This document shows, piece after piece, positions 25,489 through 35,180 of a stretch of DNA of 64,000 nucleotides. The translations under genes were made by a program, and so were the position numbers. The DNA is taken from assembly GCA_964627805.1 (NCBI GenBank), contig CAZVLA010000028.1, positions 26,535 to 90,534 of the forward strand, in the 5' to 3' direction. Under the pieces are notes generated by a model, which did not search any database, was not told the DNA's origin, and worked only from the letters and a program-made list of their open reading frames with translations. Source of the DNA: CAZAMI01 sp964627805. GTDB lineage: Archaea > Thermoproteota > Thermoprotei_A > Sulfolobales > NBVN01. Each line of letters opens with the position of its first letter. Positions within the stretch are counted from its first letter, which is position 1.

Positions 25489-26166
25489 TTACCTATGAAG
25501 TACCCACGTACCTACACTTCTATCGTTATTCATTACTTTTAGTATCGTATACGGTTTTAAGGCATTGACAAAGACTAGAGGTATTTTTGATCTCTTAATA
25601 ATCATTAATGCTAAGGGATCTAGTAATTCGTAATGTCCCGGCTCATACGTCTGCCTTATCACTTTCTCTAACTCCGCCACAGTTATTTCCTTAAGTAACT
25701 TAGCATCACTGTATAGTTTAGGGTCTTTATCATAAACCCCATCAACTACCGTAGCGTTAATTAGTAAATCAGCTCCTAATAACTCAGCTATTATTGCTGA
25801 TACAGCATTGGTTGATTGACCTGGCTGTAAACCACCTGTAATAACGAGCTTACTGCTCCTTAATGCATTCATAACTTCATCTACACTCCTAGGTATTGGG
25901 AGGTATGCGTACTCATTAATTAGTAGTGCAAGTATTAGGGCATTAAGTCTTGATGATTCAATTCCTAATAAATCAAGTCCTGCCTGGCTAATACCCAATT
26001 CACTACCTAAACTAACATACTCTCTAGCTACCTTACCGCCGCCAGTAACGACTACTACCGTACTGCCCTGCTTAACTTGTTTACGTAATATATCAACTAT
26101 TTCCTTAATCTGACTTACGTGCTCCTTACTGAATAATTTACCTGTTAATTTAATTACGTACTTCAT
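25489..26166 (-). CDS. pyrH: UMP kinase, archaeal type
   Basis: About 225 aa of the amino-acid-kinase fold. VVTGGGKVAREYV, LDLLGIESSRLNALIL, GLQPGQSTNAVSAIIAELLGAD and VVDGVYDKDPKLYSDAK match the archaeal hexameric UMP kinase, making UDP for RNA/DNA and sugars. The ATG at 26166 is preferred to the GTG at 26184. It lies about 60 bases downstream of dtdA on the same strand. Confidence 0.9.
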   Translation of the reverse strand: MKYVIKLTGKLFSKEHVSQIKEIVDILRKQVKQGSTVVVVTGGGKVAREYVSLGSELGISQAGLDLLGIESSRLNALILALLINEYAYLPIPRSVDEVMNALRSSKLVITGGLQPGQSTNAVSAIIAELLGADLLINATVVDGVYDKDPKLYSDAKLLKEITVAELEKVIRQTYEPGHYELLDPLALMIIKRSKIPLVFVNALKPYTILKVMNNDRSVGTWVLHR

Positions 26167-26229
26167 TAGTACCCTACATAACACCTACGTAATCACTAAA
26201 TAAGTTAAACTAACACCTCCGTTGATTAC

Positions 26230-27075
26230 CTATACTACAGTTACCTTAACTCCTAAGTCACTAGCCACTTCATTAATTACGTCCTTAACCACCTTACCTA
26301 CCTTCTTCAGCACTATGAACTCCTTAGTAGTTACTGATGAAAGCGTTACTGCCTTAATTATTATCTCTCTTAGCCTTCCTACATTGTTCTTAAGCTCACG
26401 TAGTGAATACCTAGGTATTATGTGTCCGTAGCATTCATCACTCGTTAATGCCCTCTTAGTGAATGTGCCAGCGTAGTGAGGTCCTCCAACACCTACGACT
26501 GCCTTACAGTAGTTGGTACGCTCCTTAGTTATCACGTTTAATACTACATGCGCTAATGCCTTATGGGCATTACTTAATACCCATTCCCTAATTGATGATC
26601 CTATCTCGATAAACGTTAGAGGCTTCTTAATACCTGTAGGTCCGTGGTGCGTTACTTCATAAGTTACTTCGAAATCCCCTAACCCGAACTCCTCTCTAGC
26701 CTTAACTAAGCCTAGTAATAACTCCTTAGTTACTGGTGGGTTAGATACGCTTAGTTCATAGGGCCTACCGCCTGCTTGAGCTGATGATGTTAAATTACCT
26801 GTGTGATGTACGGTTAATGACTTAATACCTGATTTAGCTGAATGCCTAGATAGTACAATATAATAATTTACATCGTACTTACTGAATACCTCATCTAGGA
26901 AATCAAAGTAGATTACATCCTCCCTAAAGCAAGCTATAATGGTATCTAAGTCCTTCACCACATACGCCTTAAGTGCCTTAGGTACTTCTGCCTCACTATA
27001 CTTAACTAAATTAAGTAGTTCCTTAGCAATCCCCTTACCAGCCTCATCAATTACGCTATACACTACGACCTTCAC
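26230..27075 (-). CDS. dtdA: D-aminoacyl-tRNA deacylase, archaeal/plant type
   Basis: A 281-aa zinc-dependent enzyme that removes D-amino acids mischarged on tRNA. Signature elements: SRHSAKSGIKSLTVHHTGN near 80-98, EVTHHGPTG, FIEIGSSIREW, and VGVGGPHYAGTFTKRAL. It is a typical archaeal DTD2 and sits beside pyrH on the same strand. ATG start, divergent from the unknown gene at 27137. Confidence 0.92.
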   Translation of the reverse strand: MKVVVYSVIDEAGKGIAKELLNLVKYSEAEVPKALKAYVVKDLDTIIACFREDVIYFDFLDEVFSKYDVNYYIVLSRHSAKSGIKSLTVHHTGNLTSSAQAGGRPYELSVSNPPVTKELLLGLVKAREEFGLGDFEVTYEVTHHGPTGIKKPLTFIEIGSSIREWVLSNAHKALAHVVLNVITKERTNYCKAVVGVGGPHYAGTFTKRALTSDECYGHIIPRYSLRELKNNVGRLREIIIKAVTLSSVTTKEFIVLKKVGKVVKDVINEVASDLGVKVTVV

Positions 27076-27136
27076 ACTAACCCCCTAACTTAATTAAGTA
27101 TATTAATCCTCTGTAATAACTACTAACGATACCGAT

Positions 27137-27655
27137 ATGTCTTCAGTAGCTGTTGCTTACCTAAGTACTGACGGAGAAGTGGCTATACTTTTCATACCGT
27201 TGAGGTGTTATGAGGAGTTAATTAATGAGTTAGTACCTGATCAAATACTTGATGCTGTCTTAAGGGATGTGAAGGTGATTGCTACCATCGATTCTGATCC
27301 AATGTTAAGTGGTGCTATATACCATAATGTAGGTCCTTACGGTATTGGGTATACATTGATTGAGGTCACTTACGGGCTTTACTTACCAGTTAATGGAGTA
27401 GTACCTACTCAGTGCTTATTCGCTAATGGTGAATTTCTTTGGTGTAGGTACGGCCTTCAAAGGGTACTGCTTAGGAGCGACTGTAGAAGATGCATATTAA
27501 GTCAAGATATAGGAATTGAGAAGCTTGTTGAGTTGTGTAGATCACTAGTTAGTAACCTAAGCTTAAGTACTGATGAGAAGTGTGTTACGGCATTCGCTAA
27601 GGTTGATAAACATATTATACTATGGGAGGTTATGAGGGAGCCTCTTAAGCAGTAA
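27137..27655 (+). CDS. Unknown 172-aa protein
   Basis: No family recognised. The sequence has no signal peptide or membrane segment and contains a cysteine-rich centre with CRYG and DCRRCILS, which might bind a metal. The start ATG lies just after the 60-base divergent region shared with dtdA. Its last 11 bases overlap the 3' end of the next gene on the other strand. It is expected to be a real gene, because the frame is open and the codon use matches the neighbours. Confidence 0.55.
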   Translation: MSSVAVAYLSTDGEVAILFIPLRCYEELINELVPDQILDAVLRDVKVIATIDSDPMLSGAIYHNVGPYGIGYTLIEVTYGLYLPVNGVVPTQCLFANGEFLWCRYGLQRVLLRSDCRRCILSQDIGIEKLVELCRSLVSNLSLSTDEKCVTAFAKVDKHIILWEVMREPLKQ

Positions 27656-28169
27656 GAGGTAATGACTTCCTGCAAGCGTTTAGTGTCGTTGTTAATTCAT
27701 CAATTAACGCGAGCATGTATCTAGCTATCGACTTGATCTCCTGCACCTTACTGTTAATACCTTCGACACTTAATGGTTCAATAATTAACTCCTTACCCCT
27801 AAACCTAATCCTAATACTAGCTGGCTCAACCTCAATTCTTAACTCATCATTAGCTACAGAGACCACTGACTCCTTAACATTAACTGATACCGCCCTCAAC
27901 GGCTTATGCTTAATTAGTGCCACTTTATCACTCTCCTTAACGATTATCCAATTACCGCACACCTTCTTAACACCAGTACTCACTAACCCTGAAGCACTTT
28001 CTACGGTCTTAGCTAGGTCGAGCACCTTCCTAATGCCGGAGACGACATCTGAAAGCACGTTGAATGCGGCTACCCTAACTACGGGTAAGTTAGTTAATGC
28101 GGTCCTCCTTAATCCTTCAAGCCTCTCTAAAGTACTACCTACTATTTTACTGCCTGCGTCAACGCTCAT
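27645..28169 (-). CDS. Unknown 174-aa protein
   Basis: An alpha/beta-looking protein with helical N-terminal half (residues 1-60), a beta-rich centre (ESVVSVANDELRIEVEPASIRIRFRGKELIIEP) and a C-terminal helix (VQEIKSIARYMLALIDELTTTLNAC). No known domain recognised. It follows the zinc-finger protein gene by about 20 bases and is probably its operon partner. Confidence 0.5.
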   Translation of the reverse strand: MSVDAGSKIVGSTLERLEGLRRTALTNLPVVRVAAFNVLSDVVSGIRKVLDLAKTVESASGLVSTGVKKVCGNWIIVKESDKVALIKHKPLRAVSVNVKESVVSVANDELRIEVEPASIRIRFRGKELIIEPLSVEGINSKVQEIKSIARYMLALIDELTTTLNACRKSLPLTA

Positions 28170-28189
28170 TCACGAGCACCCTACTACGA

Positions 28190-28528
28190 TTAGGTGCGGG
28201 AATTTAATTCTTTACTTCTTAAGTACCTACGTAAGTACCTTAATCTAGGTTCGTTCCTTACTAGCTGACTTAATCTACTGAAGCAAACTCTACACACCCT
28301 AATCCCTGGCTGTAGCTCAATGGAGCATTTACGGCATATTAGCTTACCGCATATTAAGCACGTACCTATAGCTACTCTTGATCTGCATAGCTCACACATT
28401 AACTCGCTACATATCGAACATAGTCCGTTAGGACTTAAGTGCTTACTACATACCCACCTACCACACAATACGCACTTACCTACTGCCTCCCTAACCCAAC
28501 ACACCTCACATACTGGCAACTTAAGCAC
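28190..28528 (-). CDS. Cysteine-rich B-box/treble-clef-like zinc protein
   Basis: A 112-aa protein with about 18 cysteines in repeated Cx2C pairs (CEVC, CVLC, CSIC, CELC, CLIC, CRKC, CRVC) and a histidine between them (VCSKHLSPNG), consistent with two tandem B-box-like zinc-binding units. A basic C-terminal tail follows (RYLRRYLRSK). Possible role: RNA or protein binding. GTG start (TTG nine bases in is possible). It is upstream of the unknown 174-aa gene on the same strand. Confidence 0.7.
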   Translation of the reverse strand: MLKLPVCEVCWVREAVGKCVLCGRWVCSKHLSPNGLCSICSELMCELCRSRVAIGTCLICGKLICRKCSIELQPGIRVCRVCFSRLSQLVRNEPRLRYLRRYLRSKELNSRT

Positions 28529-28646
28529 CTAATGAACTGCTAAACCACTTATTTACTCGCTAAAATAATTCCTTTCGGGATGACCTAACGACGCTCACTG
28601 AGTAGTGATGTAGGTGGAGCGACGGGGACCGCTACAATTCTCCGAC

Positions 28647-28925
28647 TCACTCTCGGGGTATCTTAATCACTTTAGGATCCTCTAAAACATACTTGACTTC
28701 ATCACTATCCGGCTCCACCTGATCTACCCTAATAGTAGCTGCTATATTGGTTTCTAAGACGCACTTAACGTAGTCTATCCAGTCTCTAATAGGTAAGTCA
28801 GTTATTACTATAAATTTAAACCTACTCACACCCTTAGCTAACGCATTCAAGTACTCTCTCCTAATCTCCTCACAAATCCTCTCGGGAGGACCCTTAGGTA
28901 TTATAGCTAGTACCAACTCATCCAT
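28647..28925 (-). CDS. Unknown 92-aa protein
   Basis: A compact alpha/beta protein (LVLAIIPKGPPERICEEI..., FIVITDLPIRDWIDYVKCVL, AATIRVDQVEP). No family recognised. It lies divergently, 58 bases from the GGR gene. It may be a small conserved archaeal protein. The 120-base gap downstream holds a GC-rich segment with CTGA-GTA-GTGATG (see rejected items). Confidence 0.5.
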   Translation of the reverse strand: MDELVLAIIPKGPPERICEEIRREYLNALAKGVSRFKFIVITDLPIRDWIDYVKCVLETNIAATIRVDQVEPDSDEVKYVLEDPKVIKIPRE

Positions 28926-28983
28926 ACCTCGTCACTACCCGAGAAACGAGGTGAGGTCAAGTATTTAACTCTAGCCTCAAGAA

Positions 28984-30357
28984 ATGATGGGGTCCTTAAC
29001 TATGGAGCACTACGAAGTAGTTATTGCTGGCGCAGGAATAGCTGGTGCCTCAGCTGCTTACTTCCTAGCTAAGAAGGGTGTTAAAGTACTCTTAGTTGAT
29101 ATTAAATCGTTTAGTAGGGCCGGTGATAAGGCCTGCGGTGATGCATTAGGTAAGCACCACATTGATGAGTTGGGTATTGAGCCACCTAAGGGGGAGGAAC
29201 TAGAGGGTTTAGTTAAGGGTATAGATATCTACTCACCCTATGAGGACGTGAGGTATAGGGTGTTAGGTGACGGATATGAAATAAATAGGATAGCATTTAC
29301 TCAGAGATTCATTAGGGAAGCAGTAAATCACGGAGCCACTTACTTAGAAAAGACCCAAGCCGTAGAGCCGTTATTTAGAGAGGGTAAAGTAGCTGGTCTA
29401 AGGTTATGGAGTAAAGAGAGAGGTACGTGGGAGGTACTAGCTAATGTAGTAATCGACGCGACCGGTGCAGCTAGGTGTATAGCACGTAAGTTACCTAAGG
29501 ACTGGCCCGTGAGTGAGAACCTGGACTTGAGGGACGCAGTCATTGCTTACAGGGAGGTTAGGTTACTTAAGGATGAGGTTGATGAGGCTGAAGTACTGCG
29601 TATATTCCTTAGTAAGAAGGTGGCTCCAGGCGGGTATTGGTGGTTCTTCCCCTACTCTCTAAATCCGAGGAAGGTTAATGTTGGATTAGGTGTTCAGGGG
29701 GGTATGGGCTACCCGCACCCTAAGGAGCTACTCTATAGGTACGTATTCACTAGACCTGAGTTTAGGGGTAGTGAGGTTATTGAGGCTGGCGGTGCTATAG
29801 CACCTACTAGAAGGCCCTTAACATCACTTGTGTGGGACGGTGTAGCAGTCATAGGGGATGCCGCCTACACTGTTAACCCTATTCATGGTGGTGGTAAGGG
29901 GTCAGCTATGTTATCGGCTTACTGCGTCTCTGAAGCCATTAGTAGGGCGTTGGAGGAGGGTGACGTCAGTGCTAAGGGGTTATGGAGTGCCAACCTATGC
30001 TTTATGAAGCGCTACGGCAGTAAGCAGGTAATACTTGATATATTCAGGCAGTTTCTTCAGAGATTAAGTGATGATGATCTGGAGTATGGCATGAGGAGGA
30101 AGATAATTAAAGAGGAAGACCTTAACATACTCTCCCTTAGGGGTGATTTGGAGTTAAGCGTTGTTGAGAAGGCTATGAGGTTACTAGCCGGCTTAGGTAG
30201 ACCTTCCTTCCTACTTAAGTTACGTAATGTAGCTAAGTACATGAATAAAGCTAGAGAACTATGCGATTCATACCCTGAAGACCCGAGAGGTATTAAGTAC
30301 TGGTTAAGTCAGCTAATGAACCTTTACAGGGAGTTTAGGGAAAAAGTACTTAAATAG
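28984..30357 (+). CDS. Geranylgeranyl reductase family FAD protein
   Basis: A 457-aa FAD-dependent reductase for saturation of archaeal isoprenoid lipids (digeranylgeranylglycerophospholipid reductase). N-terminal FAD motif IAGAGIAGASAA near 14, KACGDALG, PGGYWWFFP (the GGR substrate motif) and VAVIGDAAYTVNPIHGGG are in order. It is convergent with the Tes-like gene: the two stop codons are 23 bases apart, and together they would mature membrane lipids. Confidence 0.85.
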   Translation: MMGSLTMEHYEVVIAGAGIAGASAAYFLAKKGVKVLLVDIKSFSRAGDKACGDALGKHHIDELGIEPPKGEELEGLVKGIDIYSPYEDVRYRVLGDGYEINRIAFTQRFIREAVNHGATYLEKTQAVEPLFREGKVAGLRLWSKERGTWEVLANVVIDATGAARCIARKLPKDWPVSENLDLRDAVIAYREVRLLKDEVDEAEVLRIFLSKKVAPGGYWWFFPYSLNPRKVNVGLGVQGGMGYPHPKELLYRYVFTRPEFRGSEVIEAGGAIAPTRRPLTSLVWDGVAVIGDAAYTVNPIHGGGKGSAMLSAYCVSEAISRALEEGDVSAKGLWSANLCFMKRYGSKQVILDIFRQFLQRLSDDDLEYGMRRKIIKEEDLNILSLRGDLELSVVEKAMRLLAGLGRPSFLLKLRNVAKYMNKARELCDSYPEDPRGIKYWLSQLMNLYREFREKVLK

Positions 30358-30380
30358 CTATTTTAAGACACACAACTTTA

Positions 30381-32225
30381 CTACTTCACGTAATCCTTAA
30401 GCCATGGGTACTTATCAGCCCACTTATGTAGGAATGGCTTGTACGTATTTATGTACAGCGGATGAGTCATCATTTTCTTCATTAGTTCCGGAGTTCTTCT
30501 GTACTTAATAGCCTCACCTAAGGTATCCTCACCCTTCATTCTTCTCCACTCATCTAAGGTGAACATGTACTTCTTCTGGACATAGTCCCTATATACTTCA
30601 TTAAGTACGTTGAATGTGCAGAAGGGTATTATCCTGCCGTCAGGCATTAAGTAATGGACATTACACCTCATTACCCTCTCAACATCGTAGTTGTAAAGAT
30701 CCATGAAGTGCATCATACCTAAGAATAGTAACCTATAGTGCCACTCACCTAATGCTTCATATGATTGCTTAGTGAATATATCAAATAGCATCTTAGGTAA
30801 TGCCTTCTTTAATTCACTAGGTACTCCGTCCCACTTAATGAACTTAGTTATTAGGTTAAGGATTATCTTACTACCAACGAAGAACTTACTCTTACCACGC
30901 TTTAGCTCCTCAGCCTTCTCATGTAAATACTCCATGAAGCCCTCAATATCGATCATCTTAGTAATCGGTATGAACTCAACCTCATCACCTTCAGTCCTAC
31001 GTACGTAGACATAAGTACCTACACCACACTCCGGATGATTAGCCATCTCGAACTTAAACGTACCTGCCAACGCCTCAGCAAACTCAGATACGGGTACTGA
31101 TGTAGGTACGGGGAACCAGTCAGTCATTTTTATCTGACCATCTGTCTGCTTCTCAATCTCCCTAGCCACGTCAGCTATGGTGACCCTTAGTTTCTCACGT
31201 TCAGCCCTCTTAATCATTCCAGTAAGTGATACTGGCTGGAAGTTAACGGCCCTAACTATATCATTATTCAATGCTGCAAACTTCAGTATGTCCCCTAGCT
31301 CATGAGTATTGACACCCCTAATCACTGTAGGTACTAAAACAACGCTAGTCATACTCGCTTTACGGAATACCTCAAATATGAATGGTATCTCCCAGTGATT
31401 CTTTGGGTTAGCCATTGGTGATACTCCGTCGAAGCTCATGTAGACAGTATTAACTCCTGAACGCCTTAATTCCTTAGCGAATTTAACAGCCTCCTCCTCA
31501 CCCTCAAAGAAGTACTTAGAAGCGAAGATTATTGCGTTAGTATTTAATTGTAAGTGCTTAACACCCATTTCCTTAAGCATCTTAACGATCTCAACTATAT
31601 CCTCGCGTAGAGTTGGTTCACCACCAGTTAATTGAATTACTGGAGTTACTCTCTGCTTAAGTAGTTGCTCAACCATGAACTTAATTTGCTCCTTAGTCGG
31701 CTCATAAACAAACCCTAACTTCTCGGCGTAGAAAAAGCAGTACCAGCAATCTAAGTTACACCTATTGGTTAGTACTAGGTTAGCTATTGCTGTATGATTC
31801 TTATGGAGAGGACACAAGCCGCAACTATACGGGCATGGAGCAGTTAATTCAGTGTAGACGTACCTTGGACCCCTACCCTCAATGTACCATTTCTCGAGTC
31901 TCCTAGCGAATTCGGAGTCGCCTTGATAGACCTCCTCAATCTCGCCGTGCTCAGGGCATACCTTCCTTATGTATAACTTACCGTCTCTCTCAATAATTAT
32001 AGCTGGTAGTAACCTATAGCAGTAGGGACATATTGATTGTGTGTACCTAAAGAACTTCTCCCCCTCCTTAGGCTTAGGTAGGGGGCCACCAACGCTTATT
32101 TCTCGATCGGCTATCTCAATTATTTTACGTTTGGGATCATAGGTTGATGGCTTAATTAACTTACTTACGGACTTACCTTCATCCCTGTCCTTAGATACTG
32201 CCGTAAGTCCCCACCTCCTAATCAT
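30381..32225 (-). CDS. tes: Tetraether-lipid-synthase-like radical SAM enzyme (Tes family)
   Basis: A 614-aa radical SAM protein. It contains the full Tes layout: an N-terminal cysteine region CPYCYR (66-71) and CPEHGE, the APCPYSCGLC segment (129-138), the SAM cluster Cys156-x3-Cys160-x2-Cys163 (CNLDCWYC), and a GGEPTLRED motif. Tes joins isoprenoid chains of diether lipids into GDGT, a feature of hyperthermophilic archaea. Assignment is by motif architecture. Confidence 0.82.
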   Translation of the reverse strand: MIRRWGLTAVSKDRDEGKSVSKLIKPSTYDPKRKIIEIADREISVGGPLPKPKEGEKFFRYTQSICPYCYRLLPAIIIERDGKLYIRKVCPEHGEIEEVYQGDSEFARRLEKWYIEGRGPRYVYTELTAPCPYSCGLCPLHKNHTAIANLVLTNRCNLDCWYCFFYAEKLGFVYEPTKEQIKFMVEQLLKQRVTPVIQLTGGEPTLREDIVEIVKMLKEMGVKHLQLNTNAIIFASKYFFEGEEEAVKFAKELRRSGVNTVYMSFDGVSPMANPKNHWEIPFIFEVFRKASMTSVVLVPTVIRGVNTHELGDILKFAALNNDIVRAVNFQPVSLTGMIKRAEREKLRVTIADVAREIEKQTDGQIKMTDWFPVPTSVPVSEFAEALAGTFKFEMANHPECGVGTYVYVRRTEGDEVEFIPITKMIDIEGFMEYLHEKAEELKRGKSKFFVGSKIILNLITKFIKWDGVPSELKKALPKMLFDIFTKQSYEALGEWHYRLLFLGMMHFMDLYNYDVERVMRCNVHYLMPDGRIIPFCTFNVLNEVYRDYVQKKYMFTLDEWRRMKGEDTLGEAIKYRRTPELMKKMMTHPLYINTYKPFLHKWADKYPWLKDYVK

Positions 32226-32267
32226 AGGTGATTAATTTAATTAAGGTTTTATTGGTTTACTAATTAG

Positions 32268-33227
32268 CTAACTTAAGTATCCTCTAAAGTTATCCCAACC
32301 ACACCTTAGTACTCTACCCTCGAACACTACCTTACCACTACCTCTAACTAATTTACCTAGTACGGGGTATTCCTTGATGCTTACCCCCTCCTTTAGTGAA
32401 AACGCTATTACGTACTCCTCACCTAAGTACTTAATGATCTCCTCGATGCTTATGTTAAAGTACTCCATGAAGTCCCTAACCTCCTTACACAAAGGTAATT
32501 CATCATTAAGTACTAAGTCAAGCCCTAGGGATTTAAGAATCTTAGTTACGGATATTAAGCCGTCACTAACGTCAGTTGATGCTCTCACGTTACGTATCAA
32601 GTTAAGGAAGTTAGTAGGTGGTTCTGGACGTACTATCTCCTTAAGGTTAACTACATTCATAACATCACGAATGTCCAGACCTTTGTAGTAAGTTATTGCT
32701 GGTATTGCTGATATCCCTAAGCACCTAGTTAGGTATACCACATCGCCTTCGCTAAACTTATTACTTATTAATTCATTACTTACTCCTAAACCGAATACAT
32801 CGATCCATCCGTCGTTACATAAGCAGGAATTAGTATCTCCTCCTAATATCCATGCACCTAATACCTTACTCAATTCCTTAACCCCAAGTACTAGGGACTT
32901 AATATCATCTACTTCGGAATCTCTCGGAATACCTAATGAAATTAGAAACGCAATTACATTACCTCCTTTACTTATTATGTCCGTAGCTGTTGATAGTGCA
33001 ACTCTATATCCTAGATCCTCCATATTCATCCATGGGTATTTGGAAGAAGTTATTGAGGTACCATCAACCTTAACTATTAAGTACTTACTACTTAGGTGTT
33101 CCTCAGTAATAACTGAAGCATCATCACCTAGTTCTAGGGGCGAGTTCCTAGGATATACATCCCTAATTATGTTAAGCAACTCCTTAATTACTCCTAACTC
33201 ACCTAATTCACGAATACGCAATACCAT
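32268..33227 (-). CDS. thiL: Thiamine-monophosphate kinase
   Basis: A 319-aa enzyme converting thiamine phosphate to the diphosphate. GDDASVI near residue 37, LGYRVALSTATDIISKGGN, LGGDTNSC and STDVSDGLI are the ThiL signatures. ATG start at 33227. It is divergent from the hydrogenase operon, with a short shared promoter region. Its product fits with the TenA pair and the possible vitamin transporter. Confidence 0.88.
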   Translation of the reverse strand: MVLRIRELGELGVIKELLNIIRDVYPRNSPLELGDDASVITEEHLSSKYLIVKVDGTSITSSKYPWMNMEDLGYRVALSTATDIISKGGNVIAFLISLGIPRDSEVDDIKSLVLGVKELSKVLGAWILGGDTNSCLCNDGWIDVFGLGVSNELISNKFSEGDVVYLTRCLGISAIPAITYYKGLDIRDVMNVVNLKEIVRPEPPTNFLNLIRNVRASTDVSDGLISVTKILKSLGLDLVLNDELPLCKEVRDFMEYFNISIEEIIKYLGEEYVIAFSLKEGVSIKEYPVLGKLVRGSGKVVFEGRVLRCGWDNFRGYLS

Positions 33228-33295
33228 TACCTACGTTCTTTTAGGTTAATTAAGGTAAATAACTTAATTAGTTGTTTATACAGTAAATACGTTAT

Positions 33296-34366
33296 ATGTA
33301 TAAATTCATACGTAATATTTACATTGTCATGAAAGTAGAAAGTATAAGGTTAGATAAGCTTAGGTGGTACTTAGGTAGTAAGGATATCTACAGAGTTATT
33401 TTCGAGAAGTTGGTTGAGCTCGGTTACGATGTAGTAGCACCTAGTAAGGCAGGTAATTCCTACATATTCAAGAAGGTCAGCTCCTTTAGTGAGGTATGCA
33501 TTAACTATATTAGGACATCAAACACCTTAAGAACGTTCCTTGAACCTGAGGAGGTACTTTATAGGTGGTACTTAAGGGATAGTGAGTTAGTTATTAAGGA
33601 GGAACTACCTAGAGGGAAGTTAGCACTTTACGCCGTACATCCATGCGACGCTAACTCCTTAGTAGTTCTTGATGCATTACTGGGTTCAGAGCCTAGGGAT
33701 ATGTACTATGGAATTAGAAGAGCTAATTCGTTCGTAGTAATTGATGACTGCTTAGGTGGTGATGAGTACTGCTCATGCAGTGATGTAGGGGCTAGGATCC
33801 CGTGGGGTGGTTCAGGTGATTTGTGGTTAGTTAGGAATAATGGTAATGTCTACGTAACCGCTATTAGTAATAAAGGTACTGAGTTCCTTACTAGGTACTT
33901 AAGTAGTTACTTAAACATAGTACCGGGTGCGCCTAAGATCATTAACTATGGTACTTCTAAGGCTGAGTTAGTTAGTAGGTTATACATGCTTAACTACGCA
34001 GTAAATAATCCCTTATGGGCCCAGAAAGCTAGGGAATGCGTTTTCTGCGGTTCATGCTTAGCCGTATGTCCTACATGCGTATGCTTCGACATAATTGACG
34101 TACCTAACGATGACTTAAGGTCAGGTACTAGGATTAGACGCTGGAATGCGTGTTTATTTAGGTCCTTTACGGCGGTAGCTGGTGGCAGAGTATTTAGGGA
34201 GTCCAGTGAAGATAGGTTCAAGATTAAGTACTACCATAAGTTCCTCTTCATACCTAGGAGGTTCGGTATTGTTGGTTGCGTAGGATGTGGCAGGTGTACT
34301 TACTTCTGCCCCGTAGGTATAGATCCTGTTAAGGTAGTTAAGGAGGTGATAGGTATTGCTCATTAA
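33296..34366 (+). CDS. hydB: NiFe hydrogenase beta subunit, Fe-S (HydB type)
   Basis: A 356-aa protein of the sulfhydrogenase beta type. It has VHPCDANSLVVLDALLG near 115, DDCLGGDEYCSCSDVG, a 4Fe-4S ferredoxin motif CVFCGSCLAVCPTC followed by more cysteines, and CVGCGRCTYFCPVGIDP at the C-terminus. It relays electrons between the catalytic heterodimer and the gamma subunit. Start ATG at 33296 (a second ATG, 33 bases further, is possible). First gene of the hydB-G-D-A operon. Confidence 0.88.
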   Translation: MYKFIRNIYIVMKVESIRLDKLRWYLGSKDIYRVIFEKLVELGYDVVAPSKAGNSYIFKKVSSFSEVCINYIRTSNTLRTFLEPEEVLYRWYLRDSELVIKEELPRGKLALYAVHPCDANSLVVLDALLGSEPRDMYYGIRRANSFVVIDDCLGGDEYCSCSDVGARIPWGGSGDLWLVRNNGNVYVTAISNKGTEFLTRYLSSYLNIVPGAPKIINYGTSKAELVSRLYMLNYAVNNPLWAQKARECVFCGSCLAVCPTCVCFDIIDVPNDDLRSGTRIRRWNACLFRSFTAVAGGRVFRESSEDRFKIKYYHKFLFIPRRFGIVGCVGCGRCTYFCPVGIDPVKVVKEVIGIAH

Positions 34367-35180
34367 TAATTCCTCAAACCCTCTACTACCGGTACCCGCT
34401 AAGGTAGTACTTATCAAGGATGAAGCGAGGGGTATTAAGACTTTAAGACTTAAGCCCAAAGGGAAAGTACCTGAGTTCACACCAGGTCAGTTCGTGATGG
34501 TGGGTGTCTTCGGTTACGGTGAAGCACCATTCGCTATAGCTTCATCACCTCTAATATCGGACTATATAGAGGTATCCGTTAGGGCGGTAGGTGATGTAAC
34601 TAACGCTATACATCGCCTATCAGTAGGTGATTGGGTAGGTATTAGAGGACCCTACGGTAGGGGATTCCCGGTGAGGGACTGGGAGGGTAGAAACGTAGTC
34701 ATTGTTGCTGGCGGTACTGGCTTATTCGGTGTTTCGGCTCTACTGTGGTACTTATACGAGTTTAGGGGTAGGTACGGTAGGGTAATTCTGTTTTACGGTG
34801 CACGAACACCTCAAGACATACCTAGGCGTGATGACTTAAGAGTGTGGAGTAGTAGAATAGAGACATACTTAACAGTTGATAGACCTGACGGTAGGTGGAA
34901 GGGTGACGTTGGTTTAGTAACTACGTTGCTTGATAAGTATAAGTTACCTAGGAGAGGCGTTATCTTTGTTATATGCGGCCCACCAATAATGATTAAAGCT
35001 GTTTACGATAAATTAATTAAGCTTGACTATAGACCTAAGGACATGTACGTCTCCTTAGAGAGGAGGATGCAATGCGGTATAGGTAAGTGCGGTGCTTGTA
35101 TGTTAAGTAACGGTCTCTACGTATGCAAGGACGGCCCTGTTTTCCGTATTGATGAAATACCGGAGGCTGATCTGTCATGA
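34356..35180 (+). CDS. hydG: NiFe hydrogenase gamma subunit, FAD/NAD(P)-binding
   Basis: A 274-aa ferredoxin-NADP-reductase-like diaphorase subunit. FAD-binding FTPGQFVMVGV and YGEAPFAIASS precede the nucleotide-binding GGTGLFG and a C-terminal 2Fe-2S cluster (MQCGIGKCGACMLSNGLYVC). It exchanges electrons with NAD(P) or reduced ferredoxin. TTG start overlaps the end of hydB by 11 bases. Confidence 0.88.
   Translation: MLINNSSNPLLPVPAKVVLIKDEARGIKTLRLKPKGKVPEFTPGQFVMVGVFGYGEAPFAIASSPLISDYIEVSVRAVGDVTNAIHRLSVGDWVGIRGPYGRGFPVRDWEGRNVVIVAGGTGLFGVSALLWYLYEFRGRYGRVILFYGARTPQDIPRRDDLRVWSSRIETYLTVDRPDGRWKGDVGLVTTLLDKYKLPRRGVIFVICGPPIMIKAVYDKLIKLDYRPKDMYVSLERRMQCGIGKCGACMLSNGLYVCKDGPVFRIDEIPEADLS

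Noticed and set aside
28575..28630. C/D box-like CTGA-GTA-GTGATGT with an upstream GATGA, between unknown genes
   Set aside because: The D'/C' core is good, but no D box is found at 12 bases after C', and no terminal stem is visible.
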